Source: Lachnospiraceae bacterium
GTDB taxonomy: Bacteria > Bacillota > Clostridia > Lachnospirales > Lachnospiraceae
Direction: 5' to 3'
DNA: 61,780 bases
Assembly (NCBI GenBank): GCA_910574715.1
Contig: CAJTCH010000030.1
Span: 1 to 61,780, forward strand
Under the pieces are notes generated by a model that did not search any database, was not told where the DNA came from, and was given only the letters and a program-made list of their open reading frames with translations. Below are positions 51,846 through 60,873 of the stretch, one piece after another. Position 1 is the stretch's first letter, and each line of letters starts with the position of its first letter. The position numbers were made by a program, and so were the translations under genes.

Positions 51846-52582
51846 TCTTCAAGCCCCCTTCCTGTATACCGGATAAATACCTCCTCCAGGGTCGGCTCTT
51901 TTTGCGCCGTTCGGTTCTGCTCTTTTAAATTCTGCGGCGTATCAAGGGCAGCGATATTGCCGTTTAAGATAAATGCAACCCTGTCGCATAGCAGATCCGC
52001 ATCCACCATGTTATGCGTCGTCAGGAACACCGTCGTACCGTTTCCCCGTTCTTCCTCGATGATCTTGCGGAACAGGACCGCGCCTGACGGGTCAAGACCG
52101 CTGGTCGGCTCGTCCAGGAACAGAAGCTTCGGGCTGTTCAATAAGGCGCGCGCCATACTGACCCTCTGGCGCATTCCCTTGGAGTAAGAAGAGACCGGCT
52201 TCTTCAGATAATCCTTCTTGAACTCCAGCTTATCCAATAATTCCATCACGTCCCGCACCCGCTCCTGCGGATAGAAGGAAGCAAAATATCTCAGGTTGTC
52301 TACGGCGCTTAAGTTCGTGTACAGATACGGGAACTCGAACAAGACCCCGATCTGCTTCAATAACTCCTGTGTATCCGCCGCGGCAATATCCTGCCCAAGC
52401 AGAGATACCCTTCCGCCATAGCCTTTTAAGATTCCCGTGAGTATCTTCTGAGTCGTTGATTTCCCGGAGCCGTTCGGCCCCAGGAATCCGAATATCTCCC
52501 CTTCCCCCACTGTAAAATCCAGGCCATGCAGCGCTTCTTTGTCTTTGCCGTATGAGAAGGTCAGATTATTTACTCCGATCAT
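51842..52582 (-). CDS. ABC transporter ATP-binding protein
   Basis: 246 aa. Walker A GPNGSGKSTTQKIL, signature SYSKGMRQRVSMA, Walker B LLFLDEPTSGLDPSG and switch TTHNMVDADLL. Exporter-type (ABC-2 group). Its ATG overlaps the stop of the 50-aa membrane protein gene (ATGA). Confidence 0.88.
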   Translation of the reverse strand: MIGVNNLTFSYGKDKEALHGLDFTVGEGEIFGFLGPNGSGKSTTQKILTGILKGYGGRVSLLGQDIAAADTQELLKQIGVLFEFPYLYTNLSAVDNLRYFASFYPQERVRDVMELLDKLEFKKDYLKKPVSSYSKGMRQRVSMARALLNSPKLLFLDEPTSGLDPSGAVLFRKIIEEERGNGTTVFLTTHNMVDADLLCDRVAFILNGNIAALDTPQNLKEQNRTAQKEPTLEEVFIRYTGRGLEE

Positions 52583-52731
52583 TCCTCCTCACCCCATTTC
52601 CCGCGCTGATGATTCCTCTTCTCCTGTCCGCGTCTGCCCCACCATTTCATGAATTTGATCTTCAGCGGAAGCATAACCGCGAATACGATCACGATAACCA
52701 GCCACCAATACCATTCCATACCTAAAAACAT
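52579..52731 (-). CDS. 50-aa single-helix membrane protein at the head of the ABC operon
   Basis: Starts at ATG 52729-52731 after a GGAGAG site and reads MFLGMEWYWWLVIVIVFAVM, then a basic tail (LPLKIKFMKWWGRRGQEKRN ...). It has one membrane helix with a positively charged inside end. The stop overlaps the ATPase start by ATGA coupling, which supports real translation. Small accessory subunit or leader peptide; family not recognised. Confidence 0.75.
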   Translation of the reverse strand: MFLGMEWYWWLVIVIVFAVMLPLKIKFMKWWGRRGQEKRNHQRGKWGEEE

Positions 52732-52809
52732 AACAACTCTCCTTTCATTCAACTGTTTTTTTGATGGTATCAGCTTATATCAGCGAAATGAAATCAAAGT
52801 GCGGTTCAT

Positions 52810-52845
52810 GTGAAATTGATGTGAAATCTGGTGAACTCCAGTGAA
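52810..52845 (-). promoter_or_regulatory. Four phased TTCAC boxes upstream of the ABC operon
   Basis: On the minus strand TTCAC occurs at 52841-52845, 52831-52835, 52821-52825 and 52810-52814: spacings 10, 10 and 11 bp. Direct repeats at helical pitch are how OmpR-family regulators bind. They lie just downstream of the histidine kinase gene and about 80 bp before the small membrane protein gene. Confidence 0.7.
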
Positions 52846-52856
52846 ACCTGCCATTC

Positions 52857-53933
52857 TTATAACAGGATCGGAAACCGGAAGAAAAACTCAACCCCCTTAT
52901 CCACATTGCGCACGCCATAATCGACCTGGTACTTGGACAAGATCCAGTCAACGATCGCAAGCCCAAGCCCGGACCCTTCACATTTATTGTCAGGACAGCG
53001 GTAGAACTTCCTCCATATTTTCGAAATATCCTGGTCACTAATAGACGCACAGTCATTATAAACCGAAAATCTCAGTTCATCCCTGTCAAGGTTCACCGCC
53101 AGCCTGATCTCTCCTCCTCTCAGGACGTATTTCTTCGCATTTCCGATCAGATTGGTCAATACCTGCTCCATCCTCTGTCTGTCCGCCGTCACAAATACCT
53201 TCTCATCCGGAAGCTCATAGTAAAATCTGTAATCCGATTCGGGCGCGTCAAGAATCAGACGCCCTGCCGCCGTCTCCACAAGTTCTATGAATTCAAACCG
53301 TTCCTCAGAAAGCTTTGAAGCCCCGGATTCCAATGCCGACAGATCCAGAAGCGAGACAATGATGTGATCCATGCGTTCCGTCGCATTTAAGATTGAGTCT
53401 ATATACCGTTGTCTCTTCTCCGGGTCCGTTTCCTCATTCAGCCCTTCCGCGTAAGCCCGGATGAGCCCCAGCGGAGTCTTCATCTCATGGGAAAGGCTGT
53501 CTGTCAATTCCTTTCGCTGTTCAAGCAGAATTCTCTCCTGCTCCACATCATTTTCAAGCCTGGCATTGGCCTCTTCAAGCTTTTGCAGCGCATTCTGAAG
53601 GTTCGAAAACATAGTATTCAGGCTCCTCGACAGTTCGCCGAACTCGTCTCTCGTATTGACATCGCAATGCGCCGTATGATCCAGCCTCGCCATCTGTCCC
53701 GCCGTGTCGTTGATCCTGCCAAGCGGCTTTGATATCAGCTTTCCCAACAGGTAATCCACAGTCATGACCACGGCGATCAGCAGTACGAACCATATCCAAA
53801 AGCTAAGTTCCCGGCCGACAGGCAGCTCCTCCGTTACAAGATAAAACAGCACGATGGCGCCGCCCGCCAATTTGGACAGCACCATCGTCTTACTGCGTAT
53901 CGTTCCAAAATCATATAATTTTCTTCTCTTCAT
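52857..53933 (-). CDS. Sensor histidine kinase
   Basis: 358 aa. Two helices (about 20-33 and 43-60), a HAMP domain (KLISKPLGRINDTAGQMARL), HisKA with the His in LTDSLSHEMKTPLGLIRAYA (about residue 149) and HATPase_c (NLIGNAKKYVLRG, GSGLGLAIVDWIL). Only a very short outside loop, so it senses membrane or transporter events. 3 bp after the response regulator gene. Confidence 0.88.
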   Translation of the reverse strand: MKRRKLYDFGTIRSKTMVLSKLAGGAIVLFYLVTEELPVGRELSFWIWFVLLIAVVMTVDYLLGKLISKPLGRINDTAGQMARLDHTAHCDVNTRDEFGELSRSLNTMFSNLQNALQKLEEANARLENDVEQERILLEQRKELTDSLSHEMKTPLGLIRAYAEGLNEETDPEKRQRYIDSILNATERMDHIIVSLLDLSALESGASKLSEERFEFIELVETAAGRLILDAPESDYRFYYELPDEKVFVTADRQRMEQVLTNLIGNAKKYVLRGGEIRLAVNLDRDELRFSVYNDCASISDQDISKIWRKFYRCPDNKCEGSGLGLAIVDWILSKYQVDYGVRNVDKGVEFFFRFPILL

Positions 53934-53936
53934 ACC

Positions 53937-54599
53937 TTATTCCTCGAATTTATAACCAGAGCGGATCAGCGTTACGATATGATGCCCCTCGCTCCCCAGC
54001 TTCTGCCGCAGCGTCTTAATATGAGTATCAACCGTGCGCGTATTCCCCTCATAGTCGTAGCCCCAGACACGGTTCAATAGCTGTTCGCGGGAAAATACCT
54101 GATTTTTATTCTGCATAAACAGCCGCAGCATCTCAAATTCCTTGTGGGTAAGCTCCGCTTCCATACCATTTACCATAACCTGACGCGAAGAAGGGTATAA
54201 GATAAGAGTCCCTGCCTGCAAAGCATCCTGCGGGATGTTCCCCGCGCGCCGAAGCAGCGCGTTCACCTTTGCAAGCAGTATCTTAGGGCTGAAAGGCTTC
54301 GTCATATAATCATCTGCACCATATTCATACCCTTTCAGCTTATCGTTCTCATCACTTTTCGCAGTCAGAAACAGAATCGGTACAGAATTCATCTCCCTTG
54401 CGATCCTGCATACGGAGAAACCGTCCAAATGCGGCATCATAATATCCAGGATCGCCAGATCCACCGCATGATTCTTAAGCGCCATGACCGCCTCTATCCC
54501 GTCTTCTGCGGTGACACAGGCATGACCGCCTCGTCTCATGCAATCCGCTAGAATCTCCCTCATCTCTTTCTCATCTTCCGCTATCAGTATTGTCGCCAT
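53937..54599 (-). CDS. OmpR-family response regulator
   Basis: 220 aa. Receiver with phospho-Asp in VDLAILDIMMPHLDG and Lys in DDYMTKPFSPKILL; winged helix from LTHKEFEMLRLFMQNKNQVF to HHIVTLIRSGYKFEE. The ATG lies 4 bp after the stop of the hemerythrin-receiver gene. Probable binder of the TTCAC boxes downstream. Confidence 0.9.
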   Translation of the reverse strand: MATILIAEDEKEMREILADCMRRGGHACVTAEDGIEAVMALKNHAVDLAILDIMMPHLDGFSVCRIAREMNSVPILFLTAKSDENDKLKGYEYGADDYMTKPFSPKILLAKVNALLRRAGNIPQDALQAGTLILYPSSRQVMVNGMEAELTHKEFEMLRLFMQNKNQVFSREQLLNRVWGYDYEGNTRTVDTHIKTLRQKLGSEGHHIVTLIRSGYKFEE

Positions 54600-54603
54600 A
54601 CTA

Positions 54604-55977
54604 TCACCTCATCGGGCTTCTGTCCCTTTCAAAATAATCGTCTATCTTCTGTTTGATCTGCGAAGGCTTCAAACATTTGACCAGATACCCGTCCGGTTTC
54701 AAAGCCACCAATCTCCTGACAGTCTCAGGATCCGTCTTGCCGGTCAGAAATATGATCGGGATATCCGCCAGCGCCTCTTCCGAGCGGAGCATTTCCAATA
54801 CCTGCTGCCCGTCGCAGACCGGCATCTCATAATCCAGCAGAACCAGGTCTGGCCTATCCAGGATCACACACCGGATCGCGGCCGTGCCGGACGGGGCAAG
54901 AGCCACGTCATAATCGTCCGCCAGAAGCTTCCTGATCCCCTGCCTTATCGTAATAGAATCATCCACCACAAGCACCTTCTTCTTCAGACGGCTTTCCTTC
55001 TTCAGATGATCCTCTCTCTTCATCAGGTATTTCTCAACCTCGGCGAGCGCGTTATCCGAACCGATCGGCGCGGCGCCTGCTTTTTTCATCGAACGCCTTG
55101 CGAGCACGCAGTACGCGAAATACCCCTCTCCTGTATCGAACAAAAGGCTCACCTGCAGCTTTTCATGCTCGAATACATCCTGAAATTCCTCATAAGTAAG
55201 AAGATTCTCTTCTTTTAACTCATATCCCTCCATATCCGGCAGATGCTCCTTAACGCACCCCGCAAACTGGCGCGCCGTATACCTGGCCGCATTCATTAAG
55301 ATCGTGTTAAGCTTATTCGTCTTGATTCCCATAGCTTTTCCAACCGTATTAAGCAAAAGCTTTTCTTCAAATACCAAAAATATCTCCCACTTCTCTTCCT
55401 CCTGATCCGTACCGTAAACCAGACGGTGGTATATCCCCTTACCGAATCTCTCTCCGCCGTACGTCTCGCTGATCACGGATGCCTCCAGACGGAACAGATC
55501 ATACATCAACTGAAGAATAACTTCCTTCATCTCCTCCTGTTCCTTCTCAGATAGAAGCTCCATCCACCTGCTCCTGCTCTTTCCCGCGATCGCCCGGTCC
55601 TCCATCAGCGTATGCCCGATCAGCCATCCGGCGCAGACTCCAAGGAAATGACCTACCGCATCCGCGCTGTAGTCCGTCTGTTCCAATTCCGCTTCAAGAG
55701 CCGGAAGCGTCCTCTCACGGAATTCCTGATGAATGTGCCTGTGTGCCGCAAGCCTCTCATAACCGACGGCTTCCATATATCCTTCTTCCTCGGTAAAATG
55801 CTTCGCCGCGTGATCCTTGAAGAATTTGATCCCCTCCTGGCACGCCCATTGGCTCTTACTTTTTTCGTCGGTGAATCTGAATAATTTGTTGATGATCTTA
55901 AATAACCTCTCGTGCTCCTTATCTATGATGTCAATACCAATGTTGTATTCGTCTTTCCATACTAACTGGCCTTCCAT
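54604..55977 (-). CDS. Bacteriohemerythrin - CheX-like - receiver fusion protein
   Basis: 457 aa in three parts. Residues 1-130 are a bacteriohemerythrin: ligands His22, His60, Glu64, His79, His83 and the HTLMED pair. Residues about 155-310 resemble a CheX/CheC-type alpha-beta domain, recognised only by pattern. Residues about 330-455 are a CheY-like receiver (VLVVDDSITIRQG, Asp in PDLVLLDYEMPVCDG, FLTGK). A non-heme diiron O2/NO sensor linked to phospho-signalling is inferred. It is the first gene of an operon with an OmpR regulator and kinase. Confidence 0.75.
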   Translation of the reverse strand: MEGQLVWKDEYNIGIDIIDKEHERLFKIINKLFRFTDEKSKSQWACQEGIKFFKDHAAKHFTEEEGYMEAVGYERLAAHRHIHQEFRERTLPALEAELEQTDYSADAVGHFLGVCAGWLIGHTLMEDRAIAGKSRSRWMELLSEKEQEEMKEVILQLMYDLFRLEASVISETYGGERFGKGIYHRLVYGTDQEEEKWEIFLVFEEKLLLNTVGKAMGIKTNKLNTILMNAARYTARQFAGCVKEHLPDMEGYELKEENLLTYEEFQDVFEHEKLQVSLLFDTGEGYFAYCVLARRSMKKAGAAPIGSDNALAEVEKYLMKREDHLKKESRLKKKVLVVDDSITIRQGIRKLLADDYDVALAPSGTAAIRCVILDRPDLVLLDYEMPVCDGQQVLEMLRSEEALADIPIIFLTGKTDPETVRRLVALKPDGYLVKCLKPSQIKQKIDDYFERDRSPMR

Positions 55978-56048
55978 CCATAATCCTCCTTAACAAAAAT
56001 ACCTTACATTAAATAATATGATAACAGAGCTAAAAAGGTTATGTACGA

Positions 56049-57404
56049 TCAAACTCCTCTCTCCTTCAGACCGTTCACCAGGCCCACATAATATTCTCTC
56101 ACATCAAAATCCTTAATATTCTCCCTGTTCAGATCGATCATATCACCGTGAGAGATCCCCCGCCTTCCGCTGGTTGTAAGGAATGTATAATCCTCTCCCC
56201 ATGGAAATGAACTCTCCGCCACCAGGCCGTCATTCGGCCCGTCAAAATATTTCACAAGCTGATGAGAAAAATTAAGCGGAAAACGCCCTCCCGACGCCGC
56301 ATTGAGCTTCGATCCCACACTCTGGTAATAGATTCCGGGGCAATCCGGCACCTTCCGGTTAAATTCCTGACAGGCGGAAGCCGTAAGATCTGTCACCGCC
56401 GCCATAAAATCCGGCGTCTCGTCGCCCAATACCTTAAGCGCCGAGTTATATCCCTCCGCCACCTTATCCTTCGCCGCCGCGGGAATCTTATTCAGAAGAT
56501 AATCCGCGAAGATACATCCTCTGTGCGGCGTATTGACGGTAGTAAGAGACGCGACATACTGATCCATTCCAAGGCAGCTTACCGCGTATCGTGAATCTAA
56601 CCCGCCCTTCGAATGCGCGATAATATTGACCTTCTCACAGCCGGTCTCATCGATGATCTGCCTGATACGGCCGGCCAGTTCCTTCCCGCTGTCCGCAACA
56701 GAGGCTGCCGACTGATGGTTTCCGTAATAGATCACGGCGCCGTGCTTCTCCAATTCCTGCGGAATCCGCCCCCAGTAGTTAAAATATTTAAAATCCCGGA
56801 AAAACACTCCATGCACCATCAGAATCGGATATCTGGTCCGGCATAGCTGTTCGTCCTTCCGCTCCTGAGCCTGCATGATCTTCCCGCTCTCGAATTCCCA
56901 CTCGTCCGACGCCATGCGGATGATCTTCACAAGGACGGCCAGATGCACGGCCGGAATCCAGCCGCATATAATTCCAATCGCCCGCCATTTAATCCCGATC
57001 TGAGCAGACGTAAGATAGACCCGGATGATCCCGCTCCAGAAGACAAGCGCTTCCACAAGAACCATACAAGCCAGATTCCCAAACCATGTCATCTTATTTC
57101 CCTGAAACAATACCGGCAGCGCGGCTAACAGACACAGCACGGATGCGCTTACCGATATCAGGAAATAAATCAGAAGCTCGCACCCGTCCGCGCAGATCTT
57201 AAGTCTCTTCCCCGGAATCCTCCGGTTAGAAAGCGCCGGAACAATATTGATCACAATTACTCCCACAACCAAAAGGAGCATTAAAATAATGCCCCCAAAC
57301 TTCGGAATTATAATATCCTTCGATATCAGCAAATACTTGAGCAATGGTATATTAGCTGCAAGAAATATAAGAAAACCGCAGCATATTCTCCGAATATATT
57401 TCAC
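56049..57404 (-). CDS. Membrane-anchored alpha/beta-hydrolase (lipase-like)
   Basis: 451 aa. Four or five N-terminal helices (first about 155 residues), then a lipase fold: YPILMVHGVFFRDFKYFNYW (oxyanion region), nucleophile Ser in NIIAHSKGGLDSRY (about 270), Asp in YFDGPNDGLV and His near GISHGDMID. Bacterial triacylglycerol-lipase/esterase-like; the catalytic domain side of the membrane is uncertain. 34 bp after the signal peptidase gene. Confidence 0.78.
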   Translation of the reverse strand: MKYIRRICCGFLIFLAANIPLLKYLLISKDIIIPKFGGIILMLLLVVGVIVINIVPALSNRRIPGKRLKICADGCELLIYFLISVSASVLCLLAALPVLFQGNKMTWFGNLACMVLVEALVFWSGIIRVYLTSAQIGIKWRAIGIICGWIPAVHLAVLVKIIRMASDEWEFESGKIMQAQERKDEQLCRTRYPILMVHGVFFRDFKYFNYWGRIPQELEKHGAVIYYGNHQSAASVADSGKELAGRIRQIIDETGCEKVNIIAHSKGGLDSRYAVSCLGMDQYVASLTTVNTPHRGCIFADYLLNKIPAAAKDKVAEGYNSALKVLGDETPDFMAAVTDLTASACQEFNRKVPDCPGIYYQSVGSKLNAASGGRFPLNFSHQLVKYFDGPNDGLVAESSFPWGEDYTFLTTSGRRGISHGDMIDLNRENIKDFDVREYYVGLVNGLKERGV

Positions 57405-57438
57405 TTCCTTCTTCCTCTCTGCATATTGTTCAATTGTA

Positions 57439-58041
57439 CTAATCTACCAGCCCGATCTTCGGAAAATACTGGAACCAGGCCTTCGCCAGAATCTCATCCC
57501 TTGCCACAAAATGATTCTTCCAAAACCTGGAGTCATGGGAATTATTCCGATTATCGCCCATCACAAAATAAGAATCCTCCGGAACCACATAGGGACCAAA
57601 ACTCCCCTGAGGGATCTCCTTGAGATACTCCTCCTTAAGGGGCACCTGCGCTCCGTCTATATAGACCGCTCCGGCCACGATCTGGATCTCCTCGCCCGGA
57701 AGTCCGATGATCCGCTTGATGAATACCTGCGATTCATCATCGGGAAACCGGAATATAATGATATCCGCCCGCTGCGGATCCTGGCTCAGATAAGCCAGCC
57801 GTGATCCGATCACCCGGTCGCCGGGATGAATCGTATTCTCCATAGAACCGGACGGGATATTCGCATTGACAATCAGCACCTTGCCGCAGAATAGCGCGAG
57901 CGCAACCGGGATCACGACCATCTGAAAGCATTCTTTTAATACCCTCTTTAACCTGCCCGTCTCCTGCACATTCTCATTCTTACATTGTGGTTCCTCTTCT
58001 GACCCTTTCGTAAATATACTCATATTATGCTTGGTCTCCAC
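57439..58041 (-). CDS. lepB: Signal peptidase I
   Basis: 200 aa. N-terminal helix (VVIPVALALFCGKVLIV), catalytic Ser in NIPSGSMENTIHPGD (about residue 62) and Lys in SQVFIKRIIGLPGEEI (about 103), plus the C-terminal GDNRNNSHDSRFW box. Cleaves signal peptides at the outer face of the membrane. The start is a GTG at 58041, or ATG at 58023 with GGTGGAG further upstream. Confidence 0.92.
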   Translation of the reverse strand: METKHNMSIFTKGSEEEPQCKNENVQETGRLKRVLKECFQMVVIPVALALFCGKVLIVNANIPSGSMENTIHPGDRVIGSRLAYLSQDPQRADIIIFRFPDDESQVFIKRIIGLPGEEIQIVAGAVYIDGAQVPLKEEYLKEIPQGSFGPYVVPEDSYFVMGDNRNNSHDSRFWKNHFVARDEILAKAWFQYFPKIGLVD

Positions 58042-58044
58042 CTT

Positions 58045-58190
58045 TCTTCACAGCCGGCTGCATGACAGCTTCGGCCTTATTCTCATCCTTTTCAGATAGC
58101 TTTACTCCCAAAAAGCCTGACAAAACTGCCTGGACATCAACCCCTGTTGAAACATATCCGTTCTCCTTACTTACAGGAATTAATACCCGA
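58045..58190 (-). pseudogene. Short protein-like remnant between dCMP deaminase and lepB
   Basis: One minus-strand frame stays open from the end of the deaminase gene to the lepB start and reads RVLIPVSKENGYVSTGVDVQ, then AVLSGFLGVKLSEKDENKAE. This has protein-like composition, but there is no ATG, GTG or TTG with a ribosome site before it. It may be a decayed C-terminus or a gene using a rare start. Confidence 0.3.
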
Positions 58191-58668
58191 ATACTCCTTC
58201 GATCGATTCATCATTCTCTACCCAGTCGCTTACAAGGATCACATGGTAGTCCTCTTTGGTATCACGGATATACACCTTCTTAATACCGGCGTTGATGATC
58301 AGCCTCTTACACATAGAGCAGCTATTGGCATTCTCAATATAATTCCCGGTATCCACCTCTATCCCTGTCAGATACATGGAACTCCCGATCATCTTGTCTC
58401 TGGAAGCGCTGATGATCGCATTCGCCTCGGCATGTACGCTCCGGCACAGTTCATAGCGCTCTCCTCTCGGCACCCCCATCTTCTTGCGGACACATTCTCC
58501 GATATCCGTACAATTCTTCCGTCCGCGGGGCGCTCCTACATACCCTGTGGATATGACCTCGTCATTCTTCACGATCACCGCCCCGTAATGACGCCTTAAG
58601 CAGGTACATCTCTGAGAAACCATCTCCGCAAGATCCAGATAATAATTGGTTTTGTCTCTGCGTTCCAT
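58180..58668 (-). CDS. dCMP/cytidine deaminase-family protein
   Basis: 162 aa. Zinc motif HAEANAIISASR (HAE, about residue 78) and SCSMCKRLIINAGI (Cys pair). An additional Cys/His cluster near the N-terminus (RCTCLRRHYGAVIVKNDEVI) is typical of ComEB/dCMP deaminases. Converts dCMP to dUMP for thymidylate synthesis. AGGAGG site before the ATG. Confidence 0.9.
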   Translation of the reverse strand: MERRDKTNYYLDLAEMVSQRCTCLRRHYGAVIVKNDEVISTGYVGAPRGRKNCTDIGECVRKKMGVPRGERYELCRSVHAEANAIISASRDKMIGSSMYLTGIEVDTGNYIENANSCSMCKRLIINAGIKKVYIRDTKEDYHVILVSDWVENDESIEGVFGY

Positions 58669-58750
58669 TTGAACCTCCTGTCACAAATCTCTGCGAAATA
58701 TCAATATCTTTCTATCTCTATTATCCTCTAACTTCGGGAAAATATCAAGC

Positions 58751-58786
58751 AAAAATACCAGTCCTGCATAAAAGGCAAGACCGGTA
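58751..58786 (-). terminator. Terminator after the PfkB kinase gene
   Basis: Minus-strand ATACCGGTC pairs with GACTGGTAT (one mismatch), followed by TTTTGC. Confidence 0.7.
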
Positions 58787-58797
58787 TCCGATCATCG

Positions 58798-59727
58798 TTA
58801 TTTAATCATTGCCCTCACACTGTCTGCGCTGATCCGGCCTTCCATCGGCCCGAAAGCCGCCGCATTCAGTGCGCCTGCCGCCGCGCCCATCCGCGCCGCC
58901 TCCTTAAGACTCTTCCCCTGTACCAGTCCGACAATAAACGCTCCGTCAAAACAATCCCCGGCTCCTGTCGCATCTACCTGCTCAACCGGATAGACACCTA
59001 TCTCTGCCGCTTCGTCCCTTGTATAGATCCTGCTGCCCTTCGATCCGTTCTTCAAGGCAATAACCTCCATAGCTTCATACGCAAAACACTTCTCAACCGC
59101 CTCATCAACCGATACGGCGCCGGTAATCTTAAGAAGTTCACTTACGCCAGGCATGAATACGCTGGTGTTCTCCATCACCTCTCGGATCACGTCATTCACG
59201 CTCTGATCGGTAAGCAGTTCTTCCCTTATATTCGGATCAAAGGAGATCTTCGTCCCCTTTCTCCTCATCATACGCATAGTTTTTAAGATCTCCTGTGCAA
59301 ACAAGCTGTCCGCCATCAGCGAACATCCCATAATATGCATATATTTTACATTGTCAAACTCATCTTCAAGAGGCGCTTTCGCCTCCACCGCCGGTGTATT
59401 CCCCATATGGAATATGAATTTTCTGGAGCCGTCCGAATAATATGTGACGAACGCAACTCCCGTCGACCTCTCCGTGCTCTCTAACACATGACTGCAGTCA
59501 ACTCCATCCTTCCTAAGCCGGTCCAGGATATTCTTCCCGAAGTCATCCTTCCCAACGCCTCCGATAATCGCTGTACTGCACCCTAATCTCGCCGCCGTGT
59601 CAATAAATATTGCCGGGGCGCCGCTTGGAAACGGCCCCCTAAATACTCCCGGTTCATATAGCTCCTCGTTCTCCTGCCCGCGCATGATCTCAACAAGCAT
59701 CTCTCCCATTACGATAATCTCCGCCAT
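58798..59727 (-). CDS. PfkB-family carbohydrate kinase
   Basis: 309 aa from the ATG at 59727 (AAAGGAG seven bases upstream). N-terminal GGVGKDDFGKNILDRL and C-terminal signature DATGAGDCFDGAFIVGLVQG with the catalytic Asp. Resembles 2-keto-3-deoxygluconate/fructokinase-type enzymes; the sugar is not deducible. 27 bp downstream of the S66 peptidase gene, probably co-transcribed. Confidence 0.88.
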   Translation of the reverse strand: MAEIIVMGEMLVEIMRGQENEELYEPGVFRGPFPSGAPAIFIDTAARLGCSTAIIGGVGKDDFGKNILDRLRKDGVDCSHVLESTERSTGVAFVTYYSDGSRKFIFHMGNTPAVEAKAPLEDEFDNVKYMHIMGCSLMADSLFAQEILKTMRMMRRKGTKISFDPNIREELLTDQSVNDVIREVMENTSVFMPGVSELLKITGAVSVDEAVEKCFAYEAMEVIALKNGSKGSRIYTRDEAAEIGVYPVEQVDATGAGDCFDGAFIVGLVQGKSLKEAARMGAAAGALNAAAFGPMEGRISADSVRAMIK

Positions 59728-59753
59728 CTTCCGTCTCCTTTCAAAATAAAAAC

Positions 59754-60788
59754 TCAAACCGTAGGTGATTCTAAAAAACGGATACGCTTGTTATCACAAT
59801 CCAACTCTGTCTCGATTCCATAAGGAAGGATTCCGATCGGCTTCGCGTGTCCGATATTGACATTATAGATAACAGGCAGACCGTCCAGATGTTCTTCCAA
59901 AAGAACCACCCTAAGGATTGCCTCCTTGTACTCTTCATAATAGGCTTCATCCTTAGGCTTCCCTACTATGATCCCGTTGATCACATTAAGGATTCCCTGT
60001 GCGGCCAGATTTCTCAGCATATACACGATGTACTCTGGAGAAGGCTTCTCTTCGCTCGTCTCAAAGAACAGGATCGCATCCTTCCATTCGTCCAAAGCAG
60101 GCCACACAGAGGTCCCCACCGCCATCATAAATACATCGATACAGCCGCCCAGCAGACGGCCTCTCGCCGTACCGCTCCCATTCAGTACTTCGTATCCATG
60201 CGTGTCCTTTTTCATCTTATGGGAAACATGGATATTGCTTTCCTGCCATGTGATATAATCGTCCGTCCATTCCGGGCTGGGAAGCAGCTCATATTCTTCC
60301 CACGTCCCGAATAAAATGTCCTCCACCGCTCTCCTGGTGTAATCGAACATTTTGACATACTCCCCGAATTCACACATGACCGACGGTCCATAGAAGGAGC
60401 ACAAACCGGCTTTGTGCATGATAAGATGGCTGATGGTCGTGTCCGAATACCCCATAAAAATCTTAGGATTATCTCTGATCACATCCAGATCCACATACGG
60501 CAGGATCCGGATAGAATCATCCCCTCCAATCGCACTGAACACAGCGGATATAGACGGATCCCTGAATGCATCCATCAAATCCTGCGCCCGAAGCCTTGGG
60601 TTCTCCGCTACAAACTCACTCCCGCTTAACGCATGGGGCATACAGGTCACTTCCAATCCAAAGTCATGTTCCAGCCGTCCTTTCGCAATGCGGTACTTAT
60701 GGATGGTAGCCGGATCGCCCAGACCTCCCCAGGATAAGCTGACAATGGCGATTCTGTCTCCCTTATTTAATTTTCTCGGTTTGATCAT
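59754..60788 (-). CDS. S66-family peptidase (LD-carboxypeptidase / MccF-like)
   Basis: 344 aa. Start LNKGDRIAIVSLSWGG; nucleophile Ser in SAIGGDDSIRILPYVD (about residue 109); FMGYSDTT; C-terminal VNIGHAKPIGILPYG with the catalytic His. S66 enzymes cut LD-peptide bonds in murein peptides or inactivate microcin C-like compounds. The longer inserted loop favours the MccF-like subgroup. GGAGG before the ATG. Confidence 0.87.
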   Translation of the reverse strand: MIKPRKLNKGDRIAIVSLSWGGLGDPATIHKYRIAKGRLEHDFGLEVTCMPHALSGSEFVAENPRLRAQDLMDAFRDPSISAVFSAIGGDDSIRILPYVDLDVIRDNPKIFMGYSDTTISHLIMHKAGLCSFYGPSVMCEFGEYVKMFDYTRRAVEDILFGTWEEYELLPSPEWTDDYITWQESNIHVSHKMKKDTHGYEVLNGSGTARGRLLGGCIDVFMMAVGTSVWPALDEWKDAILFFETSEEKPSPEYIVYMLRNLAAQGILNVINGIIVGKPKDEAYYEEYKEAILRVVLLEEHLDGLPVIYNVNIGHAKPIGILPYGIETELDCDNKRIRFLESPTV

Positions 60789-60873
60789 AGCAATCCTCCT
60801 TGTACTCCATTGACCTTTATAATGTACTTATTTTATCATGTTTCCCGCATCTGCTCAATGCAAATTCTCTCGA

